A stretch of 64,000 nucleotides of DNA. Source: Poriferisodalis sp965231925 (GTDB lineage: Bacteria; Actinomycetota; Acidimicrobiia; Acidimicrobiales; Poriferisodalaceae). The stretch covers positions 1,736,001 through 1,800,000 of the forward strand of contig OZ246894.1 of assembly GCA_965231925.1 (NCBI GenBank). Direction: 5' to 3'. Below the pieces are notes generated by a model that saw nothing but the letters and a program-made list of their open reading frames with translations, was not told the DNA's origin and did no database searches. How positions within the stretch are numbered: the first letter of the stretch is position 1; each line of letters begins with the position of its first letter. Made by a program: the position numbers and the translations under genes. Below, piece after piece: positions 1-8,842 of this stretch.

Positions 1-1
1 C

Positions 2-1405
2 ATTCGTGACGACGAAGCGGCGCGCGCCACGGCCCGAGCGATCGACGACGCCCGTTCACGTGGCGACGAACTGGGGCCGCTGGCGGGTCTGCCGGTGGCG
101 ATCAAGGACATTCAGACCACCGCGGGCCTGACCACGACGTATGGGGCTGCGCCCTTCGCGGCAAACGTGCCCGATACCGACGACGGCATCGTGGCGCGGG
201 TTCGGACGGCTGACGCCGTGATCATCGGCAAGACCAACACGCCCGAGCTCAGCATCGGCGCCAACACCGTGAACCGTCTCTTCGGTGCCACCGGCAATCC
301 GTTCGACCCTTCGCTGACTTGCGGGGGCAGCTCGGGCGGCTCCGCAGTCGCACTGTCGTGCGGGATGACGCCGCTTGCCACCGGGTCCGACCATGGCGGC
401 AGCCTGCGTATCCCGGCGTCGTACTGCGGGGTTGCTGCTCACCGCTCCACGCCGGGCACCGTGGCCCACGACGAGCGCACGATCGGGCGCACCAACTACA
501 GCGTGCAGGGCCCGATGGCCCGAACGGTTGCCGACGTCGGGCTGCTGCTTTCGGTGATCGCAGGGCGCGACCGGGCTGCTCGCCGCGATCCCATGGCCTT
601 CCCGCTCAACCCCTCGGGGTTTGCCGAGCTCCCAGAGGCCGACGTCGGGAAGCTACGGGTAGGTGTGAGCGCCGACTTGGGCGGCTTGCTGGTGTCCGAC
701 GCTGTGCGCGGCGTGTTCGCCGACCGGGTCGAACGGCTGAGCGGCATCGTGGGATCAGCCGAAGAAGCCGATATCGACCTCAGCGAGGCGCTCGATGTGG
801 ACTGGCAGCTTCGCTCGGACATCTTCGCCACCCAGTACCACCGCAGCATTCACAAATTCGACCCTGACGCTGCGGGCCCCGATGCCAACAATCCTGACGG
901 CGGTTTCAACCCGAACATCCGAGCTACCTACGACGAGGCCCTGAGCACCACCGTGCTCGACATCGCCAAGGCCCGGCGACGCCAGGTGGAGCTGTACCGG
1001 GCGACCGATGCGCTGTTCGACAGGTTCGACGTGCTGATCTGCCCGGGGGTCAGCGTGCCGCCGTTCGACTGGCATCAGCTGTTCCCTGCCGAAATCGACG
1101 GTCATGCGGTGCAGAACTACATGGCCTGGCTCGGACTCTCAGCCGCGCTCACCGTGGTGGGCCACCCCACCACGGCGCTCCCGTGCGGCCTCGACGGCCA
1201 GGGCACGCCATTCGGATTGCAAATTGTCGGTCCGAGTTACAGCGATCGACGCCTGCTCGGCATCGCCGCGTCGCTCGAAGCCGTCTTTGCCGACGATCCG
1301 GTCACGGCACGCCCCGTTCCCGATGTCGGCTGGCTCGCCACGCTCGAGACCGCCTGTCGCACCGAGGGCCAGCTTGTTCACGCCTCCGCCCCGCCTCAAG
1401 CGTGA
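2..1405 (+). CDS. Amidase-signature family hydrolase (5' end outside window)
   Basis: Hydrolyses a carbon-nitrogen amide bond; the substrate cannot be told from sequence. The frame is open from base 2, so the true start lies upstream; the GTG at 95 is an internal Val of the conserved GLPVAIKD block and not the start. The Ser-cisSer-Lys triad of the family is visible: Lys in AIKD (about residue 35 of the visible part), the cis-Ser in GGSSGGS, and the nucleophile in GSDHGGSLRIPA. 467 residues are visible, close to the usual 450-500. It converges on the hydantoinase gene with a 14-bp gap. Amide-hydrolysing neighbours on both sides (hydantoinase, dimethylformamidase-like) suggest use of nitrogenous organics, which is inference. 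Confidence 0.93.
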   Translation: MRDDEAARATARAIDDARSRGDELGPLAGLPVAIKDIQTTAGLTTTYGAAPFAANVPDTDDGIVARVRTADAVIIGKTNTPELSIGANTVNRLFGATGNPFDPSLTCGGSSGGSAVALSCGMTPLATGSDHGGSLRIPASYCGVAAHRSTPGTVAHDERTIGRTNYSVQGPMARTVADVGLLLSVIAGRDRAARRDPMAFPLNPSGFAELPEADVGKLRVGVSADLGGLLVSDAVRGVFADRVERLSGIVGSAEEADIDLSEALDVDWQLRSDIFATQYHRSIHKFDPDAAGPDANNPDGGFNPNIRATYDEALSTTVLDIAKARRRQVELYRATDALFDRFDVLICPGVSVPPFDWHQLFPAEIDGHAVQNYMAWLGLSAALTVVGHPTTALPCGLDGQGTPFGLQIVGPSYSDRRLLGIAASLEAVFADDPVTARPVPDVGWLATLETACRTEGQLVHASAPPQA

Positions 1406-1419
1406 GCGCTCGGCTACCG

Positions 1420-3741
1420 CTATGACGGGCGACCGGCGGCTGTGACCCGCAGCGTGGCCTCGACGAAGAGTTCGCGGCCGTTGCTTGGTGCCGTGCGTGT
1501 CTGGAAGTCGACGGTGATGGTGGCGTTTCGAGCGCCCGCCGCGGCAGCCTCGGCTCGGGCGGCTTCGGTCGCTTGCGCGGTCGCCCACTCGCGGGCTTCG
1601 GCGAGGCTGTGCCACACCGGTGGGTCGTCACCCCAGTGGGCCCGGTAGCTGCCACGGCGCGGCGCAGTCACTGTGATCTGTTTGGTGATACGGACCCGGG
1701 CCACGGCTGCACCGACTGCGTTGGCCACCCCGGCATGCGTCGGGACGATTGCGGTGGTGCCCAGCAGTGCTGCGATGAGCGGGGCATACGTGGTCGCCGG
1801 CGCCCCGATGGCGACGATGGGGACCGACGCGCCGGCGTCGACCCGTGCCAGCAGAGCGCCATCGGGCGGAGTCGCTGTGGCATCCTCCGCGAGAGGAACG
1901 CCTGCAGACTCGCTGGATTCGAGCAAGCCCCACAGCGGCTCGGCCGCTGGCTCCCGGTCGACACCGCCGGACACATCGGCACCATGTTCCAGTTCACGAT
2001 GCCGGCGGTCCAGGGCTGCCCGTGCGAGCGGCCGCCTGGTCTCGCCCGGGGCGATTCCGTCCGCGCCGAGTGCCACGCCGAGCAGCGCTTCGGCGGCGCT
2101 GCGCAGCGCGATGTGCATCACGCGTCGAGAGAGATCTGCGGCGCCGGTGTCGACGTCGACGCCGTAGCGATCGCGCTGGCGGCTGAACAGCTCGGCACCC
2201 GCCCTGGCGGCCGCTTCATCCCCCACGGCTGCGGCGTCGATTAACCCGAGCACCACACAGGCGTCGGTCGGCGTCAGAGCCGCACGCCGCACCAGGCCGC
2301 TGCGTTCGAGCCGTTCGAGGGCTCCGCGCCAGCGAGCCGATCGCTTCAGGTCCTCGAGCGGCAATGCGCCGCCAGCGTTGTCGAGGAGATGCCTGATCTC
2401 GCCGTCGAGGCCGTTCTGGTTCGAGCGATTGGTGAGATGAGCATCGGGCGAGGTGCTTGACGCACGCAACAGCACTTGCCCGAACTCGGAAAGCGGTCGA
2501 TCCGCCGCCAATTGGCGTCGCAGCATCGGCAGGACTACGTCGGGGTGTCGCTGCGCTGCCACGCACAGCGGCACGACCCTGCGAGGTCCGACGGCAAGTT
2601 CGCCGCGGATTCCATCAGGCGGGATCCGGATCTCACTGTCACCGCCGAGGCCCACAGTCACGGTCGGCAGCGCGGTCACCATCGTGGCATGACCGCCGAC
2701 GGTCGCCGTGTCGGCGTCGCTGGTGCCATCCGCGGCAACGACAGCGCCGTCTCGGATCGCCGCGATGTCGGTGGTCGTGCCACCGATGTCGACGACCAGG
2801 ACGCCGGCATCGAGCGCTTCTTGCCGCTGCGTCGAAGCGCTAGCGAGGTGGCGGGCACCGATGACGCTGGCGGCAGGGCCCGACAGCACGGTCTCGATCG
2901 GGCGCTGGGTCACGAATTCCGCAGACACGAGTGAGCCGTCACCCCGGACCACCATCAGGCGGGCGTCTAGCTCCAAGGACTCCATGGCTGCCTGGATTGC
3001 GTCGGTGAAGCGAGCGGTGACCGAGATGAGCTGCGCATTGAGCAGCGTCGTCACCGCTCGCCGAGGGCCGCCCAGCCGCGGCGACAGCTCGTGGCTGCAG
3101 GTCACGGGCTTGCCTGTGCGTTCGCGGATGGCATCCCGAGCCTCAAGTTCGTGGGCAGCGTTGCGGACGCTGAACTGCGCTGCAACGGCGTATGCCTCGA
3201 CCGAATCATCGATGCGGTCGAGGGCGTGTGCGAGCTCGTCGAGGTCGAGCGGGACTCGCTCGTCGCCGTGAGCGCCGTGGCCGCCACCCACCATGACGAC
3301 CGGAGCTGACGCGAGGCTGCCTGTCAGCCGATCACGACTGTCGCTGGCGAGCGAGGTCCCGGTCGCTGCGTTGGGCATCGCGCCAGCGCCCGCATGCAGC
3401 CCAACACGGGCCAGCGCCTCCGGTTCAAAGCCGATGGCCACCAGCCCGGCAGGTCTCCCCGCACCCTCGACCAGCGCGTTGGTCGCGAGAGTCGTCGAGA
3501 CCGCTACAAGCCCGATGTCGGCCGCGCTGGGGAAGTCGGCCGAGACTCGGTTGCCGCCCGCCAACACACTCGCCATCGCCTCGACCACGCAGCCGTAGAG
3601 GTCTTCGTGCCGCGTCGGAGTCTTGGCAGCGGCCATGACCTGATCGGAGTCGTGGTCGTACACGACGGCGTCGGTGAACGTGCCGCCGGTGTCAATGCCT
3701 AGACAGAAGCGGCCTCGCGGCGTCCGGAGCGGCGCTGTCAC
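1420..3741 (-). CDS. Hydantoinase/5-oxoprolinase family protein (HyuA-like)
   Basis: ATP-dependent ring-opening hydrolase of the N-methylhydantoinase A / oxoprolinase family, cytoplasmic. The N-terminal actin-like motif GIDTGGTFTDAVVYD is followed by a second phosphate-binding motif VVDIGGTTTDIAAI in the middle. The C-terminal third is an acetone-carboxylase-like tail with a GVANAVGAAVARVR block. I chose the GTG at 3741 (773 aa), which puts the first glycine motif about 15 residues from the start; the frame stays open to 3882, but that extension has no family likeness and would run into the rhodanese leader. The usual partner HyuB is not in the window, so the protein either works alone or its partner is elsewhere. 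Substrate not determinable. Confidence 0.88.
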   Translation of the reverse strand: MTAPLRTPRGRFCLGIDTGGTFTDAVVYDHDSDQVMAAAKTPTRHEDLYGCVVEAMASVLAGGNRVSADFPSAADIGLVAVSTTLATNALVEGAGRPAGLVAIGFEPEALARVGLHAGAGAMPNAATGTSLASDSRDRLTGSLASAPVVMVGGGHGAHGDERVPLDLDELAHALDRIDDSVEAYAVAAQFSVRNAAHELEARDAIRERTGKPVTCSHELSPRLGGPRRAVTTLLNAQLISVTARFTDAIQAAMESLELDARLMVVRGDGSLVSAEFVTQRPIETVLSGPAASVIGARHLASASTQRQEALDAGVLVVDIGGTTTDIAAIRDGAVVAADGTSDADTATVGGHATMVTALPTVTVGLGGDSEIRIPPDGIRGELAVGPRRVVPLCVAAQRHPDVVLPMLRRQLAADRPLSEFGQVLLRASSTSPDAHLTNRSNQNGLDGEIRHLLDNAGGALPLEDLKRSARWRGALERLERSGLVRRAALTPTDACVVLGLIDAAAVGDEAAARAGAELFSRQRDRYGVDVDTGAADLSRRVMHIALRSAAEALLGVALGADGIAPGETRRPLARAALDRRHRELEHGADVSGGVDREPAAEPLWGLLESSESAGVPLAEDATATPPDGALLARVDAGASVPIVAIGAPATTYAPLIAALLGTTAIVPTHAGVANAVGAAVARVRITKQITVTAPRRGSYRAHWGDDPPVWHSLAEAREWATAQATEAARAEAAAAGARNATITVDFQTRTAPSNGRELFVEATLRVTAAGRPS

Positions 3742-3908
3742 CGCTGCAAGTGTGCCAGCGGACGCGTCGGGGAGCGCTGATTGGCGTGTCGAGTGGACTC
3801 GGACGCCCGCGTCGGTGAGACTGCACCACGGCGACCCGCCGCGCTCGAGGTGACGCGGCGGTGGGAGCAGCCATGCCAACACCGATGCAGTGCCACAAGG
3901 AGAGACCG

Positions 3909-4316
3909 ATGGGCGTCAAGTCAGTCAACGAGATGGTCGCGGAGGCCAAGACCCGTATCGCCAACATCTCTCCGGCGGAGGCGCACCGTCGTGTCACCGA
4001 AGAGGGTGCGCTGATCGTGGACATTCGAGACGTACGCGAGCTCCAACGTGATGGTGCCATCCCAGGTTCGATGCATACGCCACGGGGAATGCTCGAGTTC
4101 TGGGTCTCGCCCGACTCGCCCTACACGAAAGAAGTCTTCACCGAAGACCGCGAGTTCATCCTGTGCTGTGCCGGAGGTGCCCGCTCAGCCCTGTCCGCCG
4201 ACACGATGCAGGACATGGGCGTGCCCAAGGTCAGCCATGTAGAGACCGGATTCGGCGGCTGGCGGGCCGACGGCATGCCCGTCACCGACTACGACGCGTT
4301 TCGGTCCCAGCGCTGA
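3909..4316 (+). CDS. Rhodanese-domain sulfurtransferase-like protein
   Basis: Single rhodanese domain of 135 aa. The conserved N-terminal VDIRDVRE and the active-site loop CCAGGARSA, with its catalytic Cys, are present, so sulfur transfer from thiosulfate or a persulfide is plausible. ATG 3909 was chosen because AAGGAGA at 3897-3903 lies five bases upstream; an earlier in-frame ATG at 3861 lacks such a site. No signal peptide, hence cytoplasmic. It is divergent from the hydantoinase gene and 45 bp upstream of the dimethylformamidase-like gene, possibly one transcript. The physiological acceptor is unknown. Confidence 0.9.
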   Translation: MGVKSVNEMVAEAKTRIANISPAEAHRRVTEEGALIVDIRDVRELQRDGAIPGSMHTPRGMLEFWVSPDSPYTKEVFTEDREFILCCAGGARSALSADTMQDMGVPKVSHVETGFGGWRADGMPVTDYDAFRSQR

Positions 4317-4361
4317 GCGCTCCGCACAAACGCATTCACTGACCTGAGGGAGTGCCGCGCC

Positions 4362-6656
4362 ATGACTCAGACCGACGCGTCCGCAATGCCTGCGCCGGCG
4401 GCTGTGGATGCCGATCCCAAAAAGCAGGTCACTGGCTATTGCGAGCCTTGGGCACTGCGTGCCGGCGAGACGATCCGGCTGATGGCGTCGTCGCATCAGC
4501 CGGGATCGGCGCGCATCGACATCACGCAGATTGTCTGCGGCGACCCGACTCGCTACGGCCCAGGCTTCGAGGAGCGGCCAGCCCCCACTGCCGGCAGCTG
4601 GTCAGTGACCCTCGACGAGGAACCGCTTATTCCGGGCTCGTACGGGGTGGCGACGCTGGACCGTGTCTCGGGCGCGAGCCGTCTCGGACTGCGCGTCTGG
4701 CTGATGCCGACGTTGCTGGATCGACCTGCGCGCATAGCGACGCTGTGCGCGCGCGTTGCCAACGCGTCGGCGGACGCTGCCATGGTCGAAGCACTGCATC
4801 TCGACCTCGCCGACGGGCGCGCCGTCGCGTCGACCTCAGTGGCCGGCAAGGAGACCCAAGTGGTCGTCGACGATCTGCCGCTGACCCGCAATCGGTGGTA
4901 CCTGCTCGACGCCGAACTGGACCTCGACGTCGGGACGCTGAGCGCAACGGTGACCACGGCAATCTCGGATTCGCCAGGGCGTGACGCCGTCGAAGGAGGC
5001 CGCCTCAGCGATCTTTCGATTTCCCGGCTGGAGGCCGAGCTAGACGGCGCCACGGGCGAGGACGGGTCCCGGCACGGCGCAAGTGGCGCAGCGAGTGTGG
5101 AGGCACCGATCGGCGCAGGTGTGCTCGCGCCGGCTGAGCTGTGGCTCGGTGCGGGGCCTGGAGGCGAGCGGTTCGACGGGCGGCTCGCGCGGCCGTTGCT
5201 GAGGGCTGGTGATTCGACCGTGTCGTGGGATCTTTCCGCCGACATGGCCGGACGAACTGTGCCTGCCGACGATCTTGCAAGCGGGCCCATCGTGCTGCAC
5301 CAGTTGCCGACGCGAGCCATCACGGGGCCTGCATGGGACGGGTCGGCGCACCGTTGGGCGGACAACCCGGCGCACTTCGACGCGGTCCACTTCCATCACG
5401 ACGATCTGTACGACGCGGGCTGGGACACCACCGTCACCGCGACGCTGCCGGATGATCTGCCGAGCGGGATCTACGCATTTCGGGTGCGTGGCGAAGCCGG
5501 TGAAGATCGGGTGCCGTTCTTCGTGCGCCCTCGCAGTGGCGCACGCACCAACGACGTGGCGCTGCTGATGCCGACCGCCACCTACATGGCCTATGCCAAC
5601 CACCGGATGCTGTTCGAAGGCGCCGATTTCATCCCGACCAAGACTCGCCTGCGACCCGAGCACGCCTACATCCGCGATCGCCCCGAACTCGGACTCAGCC
5701 ACTACGAGAAGCACCCGGATCGAAGCGGCGTGATGTTCAGCTCACGCCGCCGGCCCGTGCTGAACCTTCGGCCCGGAGCTGACGGCTGGAACTTCACTCC
5801 CGACACCGACATCAACGCCTTCCTTGAGCACCTCGAAATCGGCCACGACATCGTCACCGACGAGGACCTGCACGCAGACGGTGTCGAGGCAATCGCGCCC
5901 TACCGGGTGCTGGTGACCGGCACCCATCCCGAGTACTGGTCCACCGCCATGCTGGACGCACTGGCCGACTGGCAGCGCAACGGCGGGCGGCTCATGTACC
6001 TGGGCGGCAACGGCTTCTACTGGAGAGTGTCGTTCAGCGATGACTGGCCCGGCGCCATGGAGCTGCGCAGGGCCGAGGATGGCGTGCGGAACTGGCAGAC
6101 CGGGCCGGGGGAGAGCTATCACGCCTGGGGCGGCGAGTACGGCGGCATGTGGCGGCGCCAAGGGCGGGCGCCCAACGAGATCTGCGGCATCGGTTTCGCT
6201 GCGCAGGGATTCGAGAAGGCCACCTACTTCGTCCGTGATCCCGGGGCCGACAGCTCGCGGGCTGCGTGGATACTCGACGGGGTGCCGGGGGAGCGCCTCG
6301 GCACTTCCGGGTTGGGCGGCGGAGCTGCCGGCCAGGAGCTGGATCGCTACGACGTACGGCTGGGATCGCCACGCCACGCCGTCATGCTGGCGTCTGCGAC
6401 CACGTTCGGCCCCGACATGCTGCGGACAAAAGAAGAATTCGAGGGCTCGGTGGACTTCCCGACACCCGACCCCATGGTGCGCGCCGACGTGGTGTTCTAC
6501 GAGACGCCAAATGGGGGAGCAGTCTTTTCGGTCGGCTCTATCTCGTGGTTCGGCGCGCTGGCCCGCGACGGGTATGACAACGACATCGCGCGTATCACGG
6601 CCAACGTGGTGCGACGCTTCGCCGATCCTGAACCGTTCCCGCCACCCGCCGTTTGA
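4362..6656 (+). CDS. N,N-dimethylformamidase large-subunit-like protein
   Basis: 764-aa protein resembling the beta (large) subunit of N,N-dimethylformamidase. It has an N-terminal beta-rich carbohydrate-binding/LamG-like part (about 1-300) and a C-terminal catalytic-type half with LLMPTATYMAYANHRM and VTGTHPEYWST, followed by GGNGFYWRV. The known enzyme hydrolyses dimethylformamide to dimethylamine and formate and needs iron; the true substrate here could be another small amide. No signal peptide. A GAGGGAG ribosome site precedes ATG 4362. The small subunit gene (dmfA1) is not next to it, which argues against a classical DMFase. It follows the rhodanese gene and converges on the gene at 6684. 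Confidence 0.8.
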   Translation: MTQTDASAMPAPAAVDADPKKQVTGYCEPWALRAGETIRLMASSHQPGSARIDITQIVCGDPTRYGPGFEERPAPTAGSWSVTLDEEPLIPGSYGVATLDRVSGASRLGLRVWLMPTLLDRPARIATLCARVANASADAAMVEALHLDLADGRAVASTSVAGKETQVVVDDLPLTRNRWYLLDAELDLDVGTLSATVTTAISDSPGRDAVEGGRLSDLSISRLEAELDGATGEDGSRHGASGAASVEAPIGAGVLAPAELWLGAGPGGERFDGRLARPLLRAGDSTVSWDLSADMAGRTVPADDLASGPIVLHQLPTRAITGPAWDGSAHRWADNPAHFDAVHFHHDDLYDAGWDTTVTATLPDDLPSGIYAFRVRGEAGEDRVPFFVRPRSGARTNDVALLMPTATYMAYANHRMLFEGADFIPTKTRLRPEHAYIRDRPELGLSHYEKHPDRSGVMFSSRRRPVLNLRPGADGWNFTPDTDINAFLEHLEIGHDIVTDEDLHADGVEAIAPYRVLVTGTHPEYWSTAMLDALADWQRNGGRLMYLGGNGFYWRVSFSDDWPGAMELRRAEDGVRNWQTGPGESYHAWGGEYGGMWRRQGRAPNEICGIGFAAQGFEKATYFVRDPGADSSRAAWILDGVPGERLGTSGLGGGAAGQELDRYDVRLGSPRHAVMLASATTFGPDMLRTKEEFEGSVDFPTPDPMVRADVVFYETPNGGAVFSVGSISWFGALARDGYDNDIARITANVVRRFADPEPFPPPAV

Positions 6657-6683
6657 CGGCGTGAGGTCTGCGAAGCCAATCGG

Positions 6684-7382
6684 TCAGGCGTTCTTGTGTG
6701 CCTCGGAGATGAGCTCGCTCACCCGGTTCGCCGTCGGGGCGTAGTCGGGGTCGACCTCGGGGCCCGGCACGAATTCGGGCACCTCGGCACGTTCGGGCCC
6801 TGACGGCGGTGCTGAACGCTTCGGCGAGGCCGCGGGCGCAGCCGGCTCTGCCGCCGACGCGGAACTCGACTCAGCAGCTGGTGCGGAGCTTGGCTCAGGG
6901 GCCGAACTCTCTGCCGCGGGGGCCGAAGTGCTCTCCGGCGCAGGCACTCCCGTTGCGTCGCGTGCCGATTTGGAGCGGGCGAGTATCGCGGCCAGCCGGG
7001 GATCTGCCGCGCCGTCATCGCCGGCCGGCTCGGCAGGCGCGGGCACCGCCGCTGCGGTGTCTTGTGCCGAGGGCTCGTCAGTGCTTCCTGCCGGCAGCCC
7101 GCGCGATTCAGCCGCTGCGGCACGGGCCTCGGCAAGACGTGCCCGTTCCTGGGCCGCTTCGATCTCGGCTCGTGCCCGCTTAGCCAAGAACTGCGGCCAT
7201 TCATCCTCGGGTACGAGCTTGCTGTGGGCTACCGAGATGACCTCGACGTCGTTGTCGAAGCGCACGCGGTAGCGCTTGATCGCGAAGCCGAGGCCTCGGC
7301 CGCACTTGCCTGGCGTGCCTTCGGGGACGCCAGGGAGGTCTTCGTTGACTATGACTCGGGTGCCGCGCTTGTACTCGCTCAT
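6684..7382 (-). CDS. Conserved hypothetical protein with A/P/S-rich linker
   Basis: 232 aa, function not recognised. The first 65 residues form a compact conserved part (MSEYKRGTRVIVNEDLPGV, then a GFAIKRYRVRFDNDVEV stretch that looks like a small beta-barrel, KOW/SH3-like). A short charged helix with KRARAEIEAAQERARLAEAR follows, then about 90 residues of low-complexity Ala/Pro/Ser/Glu with repeated APAAESS words, and a short conserved C-terminus with YAPTANRVSELISEA. The layout suggests an adaptor or nucleic-acid-binding protein with a flexible tail, which is inference. It converges on the dimethylformamidase-like gene (27-bp gap) and diverges from the SDR gene. Confidence 0.75.
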   Translation of the reverse strand: MSEYKRGTRVIVNEDLPGVPEGTPGKCGRGLGFAIKRYRVRFDNDVEVISVAHSKLVPEDEWPQFLAKRARAEIEAAQERARLAEARAAAAESRGLPAGSTDEPSAQDTAAAVPAPAEPAGDDGAADPRLAAILARSKSARDATGVPAPESTSAPAAESSAPEPSSAPAAESSSASAAEPAAPAASPKRSAPPSGPERAEVPEFVPGPEVDPDYAPTANRVSELISEAHKNA

Positions 7383-7593
7383 GACCCGGTTCCGCCGATG
7401 ATCGCGCTCATCGTTGCGGGAGCGTACCGGCGAATGCGGTCAGCTTCACTGCAAGGGCGGCGAGTTGTCGATCTTCGGCTGCGAGACACGGTCTACGAGC
7501 CGTAATGTCGCCGCGGCACGGGCTCAGCGAGTGCGCGGAACGCGCGCCCGCGCGGCCCCGATGCCGGACGAACAGTGAGTCGAAGGAGCGGTC

Positions 7594-8748
7594 GTGAGCG
7601 AGCAGACTGCGTTGGTGGTGGGCGGCACGGGTCCGACTGGGCCCCACGTGGTGAAGGGCTTGCTCGAGCGCGGCTACCGGGTCACGATTCTGCACACGGG
7701 ACGCCACGAGGCTGAAGAGATTACCGACCTCGTCACCCACATTCATACCGACCCGTTCGATGCCGACCAGTTCACTGCTGCGATCGGGCGGGCTACCTAC
7801 GACCTGTCGGTGGTCATGTACGGCCGGCTGCGAGAGATCGCCCGGGTGATGGCCGGTCGCGTCGCCAAGTTTGTGAGCATCGGCGGTTTCCCCGTGTACA
7901 GCGGCTGGGGCGACGCAGATGCGCTCTGGCCGGCAGGCATGCGAGTGCCCACGCGCGAGCACGATCGCTTGGTCTCCGACGAGGGGCCTGAGTTCCGTGT
8001 GAACACCAAGGTGCGCCAGATCGCGAATACCGAGCTCGTCGTGTTCCGCGAGCACCCAACGGCGTCGCACCTTCGCTACCCGTGGATTTATGGCCCCGGC
8101 CAGATCAGCCCGCGCGAGTGGAAGATCGTGCGCCGTGTGCTAGACGGCCGCACGCGCATCGTGCTGCCCGACGGCGGTGTGACGTTGCAGGCTTCGGCAG
8201 ACGCGCGCAATGCCGCTGCGATGGTGCTGGCGACAGTCGATGCCGGCGCACGCTCGTCGGGGCAGGCCTACAACGTCTCCGACGAGTGGACGCCCACGCT
8301 GCTGCAGTGGGTCGAGATCATCGCCGCGGCGCTGGATCACCGTTTCGAGATCGTGTCGATCCCTTGGGAGTATGCGGCCGTGTCTCACCATCTCACCCAG
8401 CGCAGCACGCCCCATCACCGGCTGATCAACTGCGACAAGGCGATCTTCCAGCTCGGGTACCGCGATGTCGTGGACCCGGTGGAGGGATTGACCGATACGG
8501 CACGTTGGCTTGCCCGCGAGGAGAACCATCCCGAGCCCGGTGGCGCGATGGAGCGCTCGCTCGTTGACCGCTTCGACTACGAGGCCGAAGATCGTCTCAT
8601 CGACGCGTGGCAAGCAGCGATCTCACGCAACGACATCGAATCAGCGGCTGCCGAAGCCGACCCCGGATTCTTCGATCGATACAGCGCCGACTTCGACGAC
8701 CGCCCCGGCGCCGGCAAGGGATGGACCTCAGTCAGCCGTCCAGGCTGA
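7594..8748 (+). CDS. NAD(P)-dependent epimerase/dehydratase (extended/atypical SDR)
   Basis: 384 aa. N-terminal Rossmann motif VVGGTGPTGPHVV (G-x-x-G-x-x-G), then a substrate domain containing LRYPWIYGPGQ and a C-terminal part with the NCDKAIFQLGY block typical of sugar-nucleotide or isoflavone-reductase-like SDRs. Start GTG 7594 is supported by GAAGGAG at 7582-7588, five bases upstream. The usual YxxxK is not obvious, so redox or isomerase activity is uncertain. The last codons and the stop fall in the first unit of a 30-bp tandem hairpin repeat shared with the modC 3' end. Confidence 0.8.
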   Translation: MSEQTALVVGGTGPTGPHVVKGLLERGYRVTILHTGRHEAEEITDLVTHIHTDPFDADQFTAAIGRATYDLSVVMYGRLREIARVMAGRVAKFVSIGGFPVYSGWGDADALWPAGMRVPTREHDRLVSDEGPEFRVNTKVRQIANTELVVFREHPTASHLRYPWIYGPGQISPREWKIVRRVLDGRTRIVLPDGGVTLQASADARNAAAMVLATVDAGARSSGQAYNVSDEWTPTLLQWVEIIAAALDHRFEIVSIPWEYAAVSHHLTQRSTPHHRLINCDKAIFQLGYRDVVDPVEGLTDTARWLAREENHPEPGGAMERSLVDRFDYEAEDRLIDAWQAAISRNDIESAAAEADPGFFDRYSADFDDRPGAGKGWTSVSRPG

Positions 8749-8842
8749 TCGGCCAGCACAGTCAACCGCTCTGGCTGATCGGCCAGCACAGTCAGCCGTC
8801 CCGGCTGATCAGGCAGCACAGTCAGCCGTTCGGGCTGATCAG
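8732..8842. repeat. Four 30-bp tandem hairpin units across two convergent stop codons
   Basis: Units begin at 8732, 8762, 8792 and 8822 (last one partial). Each starts with TCAGCC, then 4-5 loop bases, then GGCTGA, an inverted repeat that forms a small stem; unit 2 has mismatches. The SDR stop is in the first stem and the modC stop in the fourth, so the repeat has spread exactly over the intergenic junction. Could serve as a bidirectional terminator or mRNA-end protector. There are no spacers, so it is not CRISPR. Confidence 0.85.

Noticed and set aside
8732..8842. Possible CRISPR array
   Set aside because: The units touch each other without spacers and no cas gene is near.
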